From: Dendrocalamus latiflorus
Taxonomy: Eukaryota; Streptophyta; Magnoliopsida; Poales; Poaceae
Reading direction: 5' to 3'
DNA length: 64,000 bases
Assembly: GCA_017311315.1 (NCBI GenBank)
Contig: CM029650.1
Location: 25,981,675 to 26,045,674 of the forward strand
In this document: positions 48,301-60,153 of the stretch, in pieces
Layout of the letters: each line of letters starts with the position of its first letter
How positions within the stretch are numbered: the first letter of the stretch is position 1
Translations under genes and position numbers: made by a program
The notes under the pieces: generated by a model
What the model was told of the DNA's origin: nothing
Databases searched by the model: none
The model's input: the letters and a program-made list of their open reading frames with translations, nothing else

Positions 48301-48477
48301 TCATTACTGTTATAAAAGAATGAGTTGGTGGTTGTACGTTCATTCTTCTCCAACCGCTCTATTCCCTCAACTTCTCACCATTCTCCACTTTTCAATCAAT
48401 CAGAGCAACTCTCTTCTATAGCACGATTCTCTATACATGCAATGAGTTCCGTTGCAACGCACGGGTACGTAACTAGT
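48301..48477 (+). mobile_element. Short non-autonomous Helitron (177 bp)
   Basis: It begins with TC (48301, after A) and ends with CTAGT (48473-48477, before T), as expected for A-T insertion without target duplication. A palindrome CGTTGCAACG lies just before the end within GTTCCGTTGCAACGCACGGG. This 3' end type is widespread in grass Helitrons. No Rep/helicase is present. Confidence 0.75.
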
Positions 48478-48496
48478 TAGTATATATATGTGTGTG

Positions 48497-49166
48497 TATG
48501 ACACTGAAATGGGGCACCATGGTGTCTAGACATGAAGCCTCCATGCCTTTGGATTGCTTTTAGATGCGTGCAAGTGTAACGATATACATAATATATTAGG
48601 CAAATCCGTTAACATTCATTAATTCAAAAAGACATCAATTTAGAAAAGAAGTTATTAATTTATCATACTGAATCAATCATGAATGGAAAGTTTTAATTAT
48701 AGAGCCTAGGCATCACCGGGGGGGGTGTAGTATAAGAAATGGGGCACCATGGTGTCTAGACATCAAGCCTCCCTACCTTTGTATTGCTTTTAGATGCGTG
48801 CAAGTGTAATGATATACATAATATATCAGGTAAACCTGTTAACATTCATTAATTCAAAAAAAACATCAATTTAGAAAAGAAGTTATTGATTCATCATACT
48901 GAATCAATCATGGATGAAAAGTTTTTATCATAGAGTCTAGGCATCATGGTGTGTGTGTGTATATAGTATAATTAATTGGGACACCATGGTGCCTGAGCTC
49001 CATGATCAATCTTTTATTTATGATTAAAAATTTTCGTCAATGATTAATTTGGCATGCCAAATCAATGGCTTCCTTTCAAAATCGATGCCTTTCCGCACGT
49101 ATTTAGAAGCAATCGAAAGACAGAGAAGCCTGATGCTTAGACACTATAGTGCCCCATTTCAACTAT
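48497..49166. mobile_element. Cluster of GGGGCACCATGG foldback/MITE repeats
   Basis: Three direct copies start near 48505, 48738 and 48977 with GGGGCACCATGGTG or a similar sequence and share AAGCCTCC and GATTGCTTTTAGATGCGTGC. The right end (49138-49166) is the same terminus inverted: its reverse complement reads GAAATGGGGCACTATAG. No coding content. Confidence 0.75.
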
Positions 49167-50891
49167 ATATATAGAGAGACACGCACATAAAAAAGTTATT
49201 ACTGTGTTTAAATAAATTTACTTCAAATACATATAGAATTGTTTGAGAGTTACTTCACACCTCGCTAGTCAGTGCAGTACGTCGTCAGTGCGACGTCGCT
49301 CGCACGACATATTTCTGCAATAGGCACTAACTAGCTAGTACAAGCTGCACTTGCATTGCACCTTGACTACTCCCATTGCTGCCTAGCTATCAGTCCCAAC
49401 CGTTGCTCTTGGTCTCGGCCGTGATAGCTGACATCAACACGTAGATTGGGATATTGGAATGACATTACGTGGAGAATTAATACGGCAACAAACAAGATAA
49501 GAGTCCAATGATCGAGCTACGGCAGGGCGCCTAGCTCCTATATATCAATCACTCGTCTCATGACCAGTATGGCCACCACGAGGAAATTTCATACACTGCT
49601 TCCACGACCAATCATCACCAGTTAAGTTTCTTCAAGAACTAATGGAACACTCCCATATATCCTGCCCAAATTTCATCACCAGCTTGATTGTGCTCCTAGC
49701 CTCTTTACAAAGGAAAAAAAAGGGTCAGAACAGCGCAGTGACTAACCGCGGGCCAGCACCAGTCAATCACCACCCTCCCTCTTACTGGATCTCAAACATT
49801 ATTGCACAATTCATGCACACAATCATCAATCAAACCTACTAGATGACACATCACATGATGCGTGCGACGAAACTCTTAACTCAGGAAAAATTTGCACAAA
49901 TTCATGTCCCACATGCAAAGTTTCAACAAGTTCTGCTTGCATAAAAATGGCATCAACATTGTCTTGTCATTTGTCGAGTACAAACAATGCTTTGGATCGA
50001 TCACCATAAGGTCCATATTAGTCCAAATTCCTCGTCATGAAAGCAACACCACAAGGTCATGATTCGTTGTAACCAAACACCTTGCTTCATTGAGCTCTTG
50101 ACCAGCAGCCTCAAAACGATGCCGATTGTTACCCGAATTGAGACCTCTCATATTTCGAGAAACTTATGACAATGTGTCCTAATCCCATTGTCTGGCATGC
50201 ATCTCTGGCTGTCAGATCCCATTGTCATCTTCCTCCTCACTGATAGCAACACTTCACATGATTAACTAGATATGCATGGGGAACTACTATTTTTCACAGG
50301 ACCACTAGCCTAACAAGGGCACAAAGGCTGGAAGAATATATACATACAGCATGATATGCAACTCCACCTGAAACTGCTGAAAACATATATAGCACACGGT
50401 GAATACCAAATCATAATCAGCCAAATTGGCTGAATACCATATCATAATCAGCCAAATCAGCTGACTTTTGAGCCCACGGACTCCCAAGCAGATGCAACAC
50501 CAAGTTTACCACAAATACTAAAGATCTAGTGAAACAAAGTTTACCAAATCATGGATTTGAACTGCTTAGTTTTGCCGTATGCATGAGATCATTCATACAA
50601 TTATCATATTGAAATTTTTTTATATCCAGACTGTAAAGACATCTAGTTGCCTTCCATCACCTGCCGTCTACAGGTGACTGGTGAGCTCTGTTTTGATTAG
50701 GGAACCTATGAAAGCAAAGAAGCAATGCATTGTTTGGAACAACATGTGCACCTAAGATGCCCTGATTCTCTTTTGTAAAGGCATGTAACCATACAAAGTC
50801 TCAGCAAAAATAAAATAACAGCAAAGGCGGTACTTACCTTCTGTGAAGAACAAACGATGGTAAAGCCAAGACCCGTCACCCAAAATATAAT
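49167..50891. other. Intergenic; 3' flank of the aminotransferase-like gene
   Basis: Mostly unremarkable. Contains a 31-bp direct duplication (50402-50462, GAATACCA.ATCATAATCAGCC). At 49860-50160 a minus-strand sequence reads MRGLNSGNNRHR and may be a very decayed LINE endonuclease start, but the match is short. Confidence 0.4.
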
Positions 50892-53415
50892 TCACAAGAG
50901 AAATTTTATGTCATATTCCTCTGTTATTGCTCTCTTTGATATTTCCCTCTACATGTTGAGTGATTAGAGGTCATTGTTAGGCAGTAATGCAGGGTTGCTG
51001 AATTATTAATTTAGATAACACTTCGAAACCTAGATTGTTGTAAAAAAAACTGTCTAATATAACCCTTCATTGTTCTAACATCTTATTTAAAAAAAATATG
51101 CCGTCCAAATATAATTTGGATTTATGGTTTGAAATGTCACACAGGCTCAGGAGAACTAATCAGGTGGCAATGGCTGCAGAGAGACAACTAACCTGTATCT
51201 GTGTGGTAATGCATCCAGCACCCTAGGTTAAATTTCATTGACATGGTTAATAAAAAAATAGAATGCCATAGAAAATAGAACTGCGGAAATCTGAGAAATA
51301 AATAATGTGTACCTGAAATTGTTTCTCCGCCCAAGATAGATCGCTCCAGATTCTATGCCTTCCCACAATAAAGATACTTTAACTGTCTCCACATGCTGGA
51401 TAAACCTTAAGCTACCTGTGATACAATACATTGGAGTCAGAGAACAGCGGGTCATGCTCAAAACAAGATCACGATGTCCCAGCAGGTACACACTCCCAAC
51501 TCCTGATCCGAAAAAAGACTATTCTTACTTGTGACGAAGGCTTCTTCCCAAAATTCACGCTTGGACCAGGATGGTGAGACCTCTCGTACTGGGATCCCAA
51601 TATCATGGCATACACTGTTCCAAACAAATAAAACTTCTGTTACAACATTTGGCATTCTCTCTAGCACACAGTAGCTAAGACAGGATACCAGCATCGGTTG
51701 TTCTGACTGATGCAATCTTTTCTGCATGCAATTATAATATCTAGAGTATATACAAGGTACCTAGTACAGTAAATAGTGTTCAACTTTGTGAGATGATGGA
51801 AAGGTAATCTCAAAATAGAAATGAGTTAAGGTTCCAGCTATTTTATCAGTAGTCTGAAATTTACTAAGCTATCTGGTAAGTTATTCAAGAAGTGAAAATC
51901 ACATTACAAAGAATTTTGAGCAAGCAGAGAATATTTACTCTATCACTAACTGACGTATAATTCCAGGAAGAATTCCATCACTTAGTGGAGCTGTTTGCAC
52001 TTCAAACTCATTAGGCATTGTTTGAACAGACAAAGGTCCATTTGTATGATGTTCCTCCTATAGAAATGTAAAAAATTATTATCACATACCTATATCATCT
52101 AAATAACAGACAGACACTGTTTAGGTTCAAAAAGCAGATTAAATAATACATAATGCAAAATCAAGTGACAGATTATACAGTGCAGGTATTGCAAGAAAGT
52201 AAAACAAATACCAACATAGTTACGGAGTTTGAGAAGTGTAAAGATCTTTGGTCATTCCTTTCACCATCTTAAAAGTTAATGCAAAGGAAGATGTCAAGGT
52301 TCATCCTTTTAATCTAATCAATGTAAGTATCACAATTTACATGAAAACAACTACAGATAACAACTTATTGCCAGAAGATATCCAAAACATGATTGGACCA
52401 ACTAGAATTGATGGAGAGAAAATTTGTGAAGTGCCTTCTACTTGTGCATTGCAACTATACAGACGGAATTGCTATTGATATTTCAGGTCGAGTTTCTTTA
52501 TAACTCTGTTGTTCTGCTGGAAATAAGCGGAAAGGCACGTGTTGGGGGCAAACCTTCCGGCAGACAACGAAGAAGTTTGTGACACTGCCTTCAAGAATAT
52601 GATCCCCATCGTTAGTTAACAAGAGCTCCGTGACCCCAGGCGGCCTCATCTTCTCCATACTTTTCCTCATCCTGTGTCATGGTACAAGATGAAACAAGTC
52701 AATCCAAGAAGTAACAGCAGTTGAGTCATTTTTCAACAAGAGCATTTAGTAGCAAGAAACATAAGCATGAGTACTCGCTAGTCGGTATTTGATTCAAACG
52801 CATACATGATGCCATATCAAAGTGAGTCAAAAAGACAGTGTTGTTAAGAAATGCCCGCAAGATTCCACCTTTTTGTTTGCGCGCAAACACAGACACAGAT
52901 GAAAGAGAGGAGCAGTGAGGCGACCTGGCCCAGGGCGCGTACTTGGCAGCGGCCGCCTCTCTTCCCCTGCCTGTCACGGCAAGCCTCGCCCCCGCCTCTC
53001 CGAACGCCGGCGGAACATAGGCCCCCAGGTGGACGCAGACATCAAGCCCCTCCGTCGCCCCGGCAGCTCTCAGCAACGCCGTGAGCGCCATATGCTCCTC
53101 CTCCGAGTAGTCCCCAAGCCTCCGCATCTCGTCAATGGCGACCCGCACGGAGTGGTTAACGAGAGGGTTGATGGTCGCTGTCGTCAGGGGACGCGGCCCA
53201 GGGAGACCGAGAAGGTGAGGGTGGGATTCGGCGAGGAGGCGCGCGGAGTCGGCGAGGCGAAGGAGGTGGCGAGGCCACCAGAGGAGGCCTGTGGCGGATG
53301 CACGGGCGGTTGTGTAGGTGCCCGGGGTGGACTCTAGGAAGGGGGCCGCAGAAGGAGGAGTGTGCGGGGCGATGGCGCCGTTGATGACGAGGACGGCCGG
53401 TGGCGACGGCGGCAT
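50892..53415 (-). CDS. Class-IV aminotransferase-like (D-amino acid aminotransferase / aminodeoxychorismate lyase fold), seven exons, probable frameshift in exon 5
   Basis: Exons on the minus strand: 53415-52925, 52671-52554, 52057-51939, 51614-51529, 51415-51313, 51222-51193 and 50948-50892, all with GT-AG introns and compatible phases except exon 5. The product would be about 334 residues of PLP fold type IV. The likely Schiff-base Lys is K158 (AAAKYAPWAR), and the conserved ILEGSVTNFFVV around E191 and SDGILPGIIRQLVI follow. Substrate is unknown; relatives include branched-chain aminotransferases and aminodeoxychorismate lyase of folate synthesis. In exon 5 the frame from IQHVETVKVSLLWEGIES shifts near 51343-51353. 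The family-like SDLSWAEKQFQ, then GAGCITTQIQ (exon 6) and REISKRAITEEYD (exon 7), are in the frame one base over. Either a 1-nt deletion or a sequence error is present. As read, the last ~40 residues would be altered and slightly shortened. Confidence 0.85.
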
Positions 53416-53466
53416 CGCCGGCAGAAGATGGATTTTTGGAGGTGATTTTATGCTTTTCTTTTCTCA

Positions 53467-54140
53467 ATAGTGATTTATATAAATTATTTATCTTTTTATT
53501 TGTTTTAATATTAGTATTACTCTTGTTAGAAAAAAAATAGAAGTATGTTTTGCGAAAGAAAGGAATTGGTTGTAGAGTTGTCCAGTGGGCTGGGCCTAAT
53601 CATGCCAGCCCGCAGCCTGGTACTATTGGCCTGGCCCGAGCACGGCACGACCCGTTTTTTTAGTGGGTCGTGCCGCCATGGCTCGGTGGACCGGGCCATG
53701 CCTGGCCCGACGGAACGGCATGCCGGGCCAGCATGGCACGGCCTGGCTCGCCAATGGTCATAAACGGGCCGTATCGGCACGGCATGGCCCGGCCCGGTAA
53801 ATATAGCCTGTTTTGACCGTTGGGATGTAAAAATTCATGAAAAAAATAACAAAAAATTCAAAAAAAATATGAAATTTTTTCTATAAATAGAAGGCATTCG
53901 ACCTTCATTTTTCACACCTCAAACCTCACTCTTCTATCTCTGTTTAGCTGTGAAAAATACGGTAGTGTTTGCGCAAAATTAGTGAGAAATTCGTGCAAAA
54001 TTCAAAAAACTTCAAAGAATTTTTCTAAGAGATGCAAAAGAGGTAATAGTGATGTCTTATTTTAATTTTTTACTATTATTTGTTGATTCAGTAGTAAGTT
54101 AATTGTTCTTTACTATTTCAATTTGCAGTTGATTCAATAG
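53467..54140 (+). mobile_element. hAT-like transposon 5' end fragment
   Basis: Starts near 53573 with AGAGTTGTCCAGTGGGCTGG, followed by repeated GGCCCG/CGGGCC motifs to 53810. Then comes an AT-rich leader with TATAAATAGAAGGCA (53883-53897), a promoter-like arrangement seen at the 5' ends of grass hAT elements. No transposase follows, so it is truncated. Family placement rests on layout and motif style. Confidence 0.45.
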
Positions 54141-55320
54141 AGAACTACGATTTTTAACTCTCCGAATTCGGCCTCTCGGTCGAGGATATGCAATCCTTCC
54201 AAGAAGGACATCGCAGAAGGTCCACATCCACAACAAACTGGATACATCCGTAGAAGGACATCCGCAGAAGGTTTACAATGTCGAATCTGTTAGTGCTCAT
54301 TGAGATACATGGACCATTCGAGGCTGGCCGGTACCTCTCACTTAAATGGGTCTTATCATTCGGCAGAAAACTGAGCCAACACCCACTTTGGATCTTGCTG
54401 ACTTACCTCACGTCATAGAATATCGAAGCATAGTATCAGAGCAAACCCATGGACAAAAGGTCCTAGAGTTTTACCCATTGCACAGCCAGCCAAGAGAGCC
54501 AAAAGGATAAGACTATAGCTGAAGCCATGCACTGCTGGTGGAGTATTGTGTGAAGGAATAACCAGCTCAACCAATATCTATTTGAGGTCGGTGGGTGCCG
54601 AATGAGGGTGATAAACTGCCCCAGGTCACCGATGGAGAATAATTGGTTAGAGATTTAATAATGTAATATAGAAAAATGTTCTGTACTCTGGATTTGGCAC
54701 CGCATCAAAGGAAATATGGAATACTTAGTTTCGTGAGAGCTCGTGGTAGCTATAGGTACAGTGGCACAAGCCTGTGAAGTGTAAAATAAAATTATGAATT
54801 CATACTTGTCTCCTAGTTTGGAGACTACAGAGACCACTAAGGGTCTTTCTTCTCGCTGAGTGACTAGTAACATTTTCATTAATTAAAATTTGTAACTTAA
54901 TTTGATAAACTAGTTTCCAGAAAAGAGAAGAACTAGAAATTGTAATAAAGAGAAAGAGATGAGTCATACAGTGCATCCTTACTATTAATACTTGCTGAGT
55001 ATATTAATACTCATCCTTACTATTACTTTCCTTCGTTAGATCCCAGTCCAACCAGGGAATACCTCAAGTGGGACTCGGGTTATTGATATGCTGATAAAGC
55101 CATGTGTGATGAGGGCTATCGCACCGAGGACGAGGGTGAGGTCAACACCCTATACAATAGCTAGGACGAGTAGATGGCCGGTGGAGCTAAGTCGTCGAGA
55201 GATAGATTATAATTATCCGTATCTACTTTGTATCTAAATAATTGTACTTGGGACCAATAGCTATGCGTGGCTAATTGTCGTATTAAAACACGATATCTCA
55301 TTACAGTTCTGCTGTGCAAC
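54141..55320 (+). mobile_element. Decayed LTR-retrotransposon piece with primer-binding-site-like sequence
   Basis: TAGTATCAGAGC at 54431-54442 differs by one base from the iMet primer-binding site and follows a CA, as at an LTR end. Sequence to about 55300 has LTR-like phrases (TTGCTGAGTA near 54985). No coding domains. Confidence 0.35.
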
Positions 55321-56600
55321 TCTGGTAAAACTCATTATTTTCTAATTCGTTGAGATTAAGGAATAGTAATCCGTTGTGCGGTATCATATTCAGAAGATAA
55401 CGACATGGGACGGATGTCTCGTCTAAATCGTGGATCATCGACGAGATTGTAGGCCAGCACGCTGGACGGCCAACAATATAATCGACCCTCCACTCCGGAG
55501 ACGACAATCATGACGACTACGTAGGACTAGCAAATTGCGGTAGCTTTAATTTTGATGGCATGCATGCCTTTGAACGAATAACCTACCTTGATTCGATCGA
55601 ATTGCCTCAAGAGCTAATAAGCATGCACAGTACAAAAGGAGAAAATTAAACCACTAGGTAGCTAGCTAGCCAGCCAGCAGGTACCTGATCCACTCATTGG
55701 CAGCGAGCGAGCGAGGTCGCCGGAGTCGGAGAGGGTTGGAGAATATATTGGAGGGGCTCCGCTAGATGCATGCGTGCATACATCTCATGTCTAGCTAGCA
55801 ACCTTTTTAATGTGCTTTTTCAGCATGCCAAAGTCGACATTCCGGCCGGGGTGCCTTTAATTTCTTTCAGCAAAGTTAATAAGTTGTGTTGCAATCAAGC
55901 ACCACTCAAGTACCACAGCAAATGACAAAACCAAACAGACAATCGAAGGTCCTAGCAGCTAGCTAGCTTTCAATTTGCTGCATGCCTTTATTGACTGTGT
56001 TGTGCATACAAATCACCATCATCCCTGGGATTGGAGCAGTTGGGTTACAATACAAAGCGATCGATCGACCTTTCATTTGGCAGCAAACCTAGCAAGCTTA
56101 GCTTGGAAGGCTAGCTGCATGCATGAACGCATCAGCGCATGATGCAACCAACTAATGATTGCAAGGTCTTGCATGCATGCGTGTTGATCTGTCTCACACA
56201 TTGTATGTTTTGTACGAGCTAGCTCAAGATTGCTTAAAGCTAAGGACTAGCTGGCTATATATGCTGAGCTCAAGATTGCTTAAAGCTAAAGACTAGCTGG
56301 CTACCCATCATCAAAACATCACAAATTAAGCAAGCACCTTCTCGATCGTCTTTCCCTTTAATTTTCCCCTCTCTATTTTCATTTTTTTTTAACTCTCTCT
56401 CTCTCTCTCAGCATGTAGTATCACGAAATGGAAGCATGCATGGATGCTGTAACCAGGTACATCGATCTCTCTCGTGTGTTGTGAGAGTGCTGTTTCTTTC
56501 GTTTACGCCAGCTTGTTTGGCTATCCATCTTAGCATCTGGGAAAAGTTGGGGGGGAAGAGAGACGTTTCCAACCCATCAAAAGAAGAAGAAAACAGTGAT
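55321..56600. other. Intergenic, with a 46-bp tandem duplication
   Basis: Rich in AGCTAGCT and GCATGCAT motifs. 56221-56266 and 56267-56307 are near-identical copies starting AGCTCAAGATTGCTTAAAGC. A CT run lies at 56395-56409. No gene is seen. Confidence 0.55.
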
Positions 56601-56689
56601 CTGTAGTAGTGGTGGACCCAGATCAAAATTTAGGGGGGCTGACCCTTGGTGGATCCGTGTCTGCCTCCCATCATCATCGAGCAGTTAAG

Positions 56690-56745
56690 CGTGCAACGAT
56701 TCTCTATACAATCAATGAGTTCCGTTGCAACGCACGGGTACGTGT
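56690..56745 (+). mobile_element. Helitron 3'-end fragment
   Basis: GATTCTCTATACAATCAATG, then AGTTCCGTTGCAACGCACGG, matches the 3' end of the Helitron at 48301-48477. It runs into GT/TA repeats instead of the CTAGT terminus, so it is a truncated relative. Confidence 0.6.
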
Positions 56746-57403
56746 GTGTGTATATATATCTTGGCATATGAACCTGCCATCTCGTGTCTGGGATACATAT
56801 ACAGCATTGATTGATCATAAGATTTTTTTTTTCCTTCAAAAAAGGGTGCATACAGACTTCAAGCACGCAACAAGGCATAAACTGGCCCATATGCCTAAAG
56901 AACCTACAAAATTTTATACCTTATGATGATCAACCATGTGAGCTCGGATGAGACATTTCTTAGACCTAATGACTGTGCAAAATTCACACTTGTAGCGCCT
57001 TATATCCCTGCAACGTGTCTCTTCAACCCTTGCATCTCCGTCGATCTCATCTAACCATGAGATCTAGTACAGTATTAAACTTGCTCATCGTCATCACAAA
57101 ACTGTGCCAACCAACATGAATCACGAGGCCAGAATCCACACGCAGACATCGATAAGACATTTAACAACGGGGGAGGAGGAAAAAAACTGGCTAGTGCTGC
57201 CAATGAACTCGACGAAACACCGCGCATCGATTGGCCAATGGACTGCGACCAGGGGCGGCCGGCCAGCCGTAAGGGGGGCGCCAGCCGCGCCCCGGCTGAC
57301 CCCCCGGTGGGTCCGCCCATTGCATTTGCATAGGGTTAAAATTCAAGGCTGAATGATGCATATATATTTTGATGCTGATGAATTTAACCCTAGCGGCTGT
57401 TAA
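56746..57403. other. Intergenic repeat debris
   Basis: Contains GGGGGGCTGACC/GGTCAGC-type GC blocks (near 56632 and 57280-57310) in sequence otherwise without supported genes. The two blocks may be ends of one DNA element. Confidence 0.35.
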
Positions 57404-58260
57404 AGTCTACGACCACTTTCAAGAGTCGTACGATCACCTTGTAGTCATACAACCACTCCCTGTAGCCGTACGACCATATTGGAGAAGCTACAACCATCTC
57501 CTGAGTCGTTACGACCACTTTGTTGGTTCTCCGATCACCCTAGGAGTCGTTACAACCACGTTGTGACATCTCCGATCACGTCTTGCTGCTCCGACCACGT
57601 AGTCGTAACTTCATCTGAAGTTACGACCACGTTCATCGCCACTGCGCTACACTTCTTTCGACCACGTAGTAAACTCTGTCAACTGTTGTGGTTGTAACAC
57701 TTTACGACCACGCCTTCCTGCTGTGGTCGCTTACGACCACATATTCTCGCTGTGGTTGTAACACTTACGACCACATCTTCTGCTCTGTGACCATGGTCAT
57801 AACTCCTTTACGACCACGTCTTCAGCATCTGCGGACATCTCCTCTCGTCGCCGTGGTCGTAACTCTGTTTATGACCATGTTTGCGAACACGATGAACTCG
57901 ATAGATTTCCCAAAACCAAATCGTTCTTCTCTTCTTTATTTCTTTCTCTTGATCACACCAATCGCTACGATCACCTTGATCGCTCTCTCTGTTTTCCTTG
58001 CCTCTCGATCACACCGATCACATTGGCTTCAACTCGCTGTCTCTCGGTACAATGCTCTGCCCTTTATACTCTGCTTTACGACTACGACTCGGGTTCGACT
58101 ACGACGGCTACTTCTACGACTATGAAGTGGATTCGAACTCGATAGACTAATTTGTACTTGTACTCGAACTTGAATACGACTACGACTTCCGACTCTGTTA
58201 CGACCACGATTTCCGACTTAACTATGACTTATAACTTTAACTTTTAAACGAGAAAATAAA
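57404..58260. repeat. Degenerate array rich in TACGACCAC / GTGGTCGTAA motifs
   Basis: At least twenty ACGACCAC-like words and their reverse complements (GTGGTCGTAAC) recur at irregular 20-50 bp spacing in both orientations. It resembles the GTCGTAAC array at 21844-22240. This could be the subterminal repeat field of a DNA transposon. No coding frame is convincing; the 145-codon ORF at 57688-58125 is low complexity. Confidence 0.6.
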
Positions 58261-58316
58261 ATTACAGACTCTAACAGCGGCAAACTACGAACTAAACGTC
58301 CACTGATCAGGAACAA

Positions 58317-58412
58317 AGTTGATAATATAATATAATATAATATAATATAATATAATATAATATAATATAATATAATATAATATAATATAATATAATATAA
58401 TATAATATAATA
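58317..58412. repeat. ATAAT pentanucleotide microsatellite
   Basis: About 18 perfect tandem copies of a five-base unit (AATAT in register). Likely highly variable in length. Confidence 0.97.
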
Positions 58413-58606
58413 CTTAGACCATGTTTTGAAACACAGAAATTATGTAGAAATTAGAAGAAGGACGAATCATGTTATACATGTATTTTGAGGTACGATCAGC
58501 AGCTCGATCACTTACGTGCAAGAGCTAGGCAGGCGTGCCGACCAACACACGGACTTGTCGGATTGTGTTCGACATAACTAAACTGTTGTCCATGATGAGT
58601 ACAACC

Positions 58607-60137
58607 CTTTTTTAGATAACAGATATAAAATCCGGCCTCTATATCCACTTGGGATATATACAGCCAAAAGTTACACGAGCTCTTAGGCTCAAAGCTTCAA
58701 CACTGAAGAGTACTAAACAACAAGAAAGAGACCTTAAGGACTATGAAAAAGCTAGAAAGACTAAGTTTCAGAACTTCTTCTCCGTCCTTGTTTTCAACCA
58801 AACCCCTATGCTCATCCAACTGAGCCATCACACCTTCGGTCTACTTTGCGTGAAGATGAACCTCCGAGACAACGTCTTCAAGAAGGCGACGAGGGTCGCC
58901 GACGCCGCCTGCCTCACCGAGACACAGCTTTCACCTGGAGAACAGAATACATGAGGGCTATGGAGTGCCATGACAACCCTCCAGGAAGGAAAATGGCGTC
59001 CGAAGGCGTCATAGTTGTCGAGACCGGAAAGAACTCCGGCAAGACTTTCGCCCGCACATCCACAGCAACCCACGCATTACCCCCACACAGAGTAGACCGC
59101 CACCAGCACACCAGGGTCCTGCAAGCCTCAAGGCCATGGCATAGCCACCCTTGAACTCCACGACGAACCGCTTCCAAACCTACGGCCGTCGACACACTAA
59201 GTCGCCCATCGCCGCGCCAAGCCTTCCCGCTCGAGCAATGCCGCGCCAAGACTCCCAGGACAAACCCAGCAGCCGCACCACCTGCCGCCCCCCAGCCGCT
59301 GCCACCGGCGCTGGTCGGCCTCCTCCACCCGCCGAACGGCGCGCTTCAGCGCGCCCACCCGCTCCTCCTGCTTGCTCGCTAGCTTGCTCCGCGCGCCCAC
59401 CCACCCGCTCCAACGCCTTCTTCCCTTCGCTCCCACCGGTTCTTGCCGCCGCTCGGCGACTTCGGGTGCTGCCGAGCCGACACCGGCCTCCGCCCCCTTG
59501 GCGGCTTCGGGTGCTGCCGAGCCTACACCGGCCTCCGCCCCCTCGGCGTTGCAGGCCGCCGCGGACTTCTTTCGCCGCCAACTCCCTCTCGCCTTCCTCC
59601 TCCACTGACGCCAGCCGCAGAGATCAGCCTCCAGCCAAACCCAGGCTGGGCTCCGGCGACCCTCATGTGCCGAGCCTCAGCAACGCCGCCGGACCCGATC
59701 TCAACCAGATCCGGGCGCCAGCACGCCGGAGACGCACGCCGCTGGCCGGCATTCTCGACGCTGACGAAGCACGGCTGCCGCCGCCCGCCATTAGGCCGAG
59801 CCGCAGAGCACCGCCGCACCTCCTCGACACAGCTCCACGCGGGCATCACCACCACCCCCACGCCCCCGCACGCGCCGCTGGGCCGCCAACGAGCCACCGC
59901 TCGGGAGCCTGCCGCGACACCACCAAGTCCTGCAGCCACTAAACCCTAGTAGAGAGCCCTCGACCCAAACACTGCTCACCACCGAGCAGATCTGGGAAAA
60001 GGGGGGAAAAGCCCCGCCGTCGCCCTCCTTGCATCCACCTGGGACCGGTGGCGCGCTCCGGCGACGGCGAGGAGGAGGGATCCAGACGGGGGGTGGGAGG
60101 CGAAGGGACGGGGGGTGGGAGGTGGGGGACGATTGTT
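58607..60137 (-). mobile_element. LINE-derived retroposon (1.53 kb) with 16-bp target site duplication
   Basis: The direct repeat CATGATGAGTACAACC flanks it exactly at 58591-58606 and 60138-60153. On the minus strand its 3' end carries GGCTGTATATATCCC, then TAGAGGCCGGATTTTAT and ends in a short A run, as in plant L1-type LINEs. Its 5' half (60137-59160) is GC-rich with a CTAGGGTTTAG leader. Neither endonuclease nor reverse transcriptase is present, so it either lost its middle or is a non-autonomous family mobilised by a LINE. ORFs in the GC-rich part have no recognised domain. Confidence 0.85.
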
Positions 60138-60153
60138 CATGATGAGTACAACC

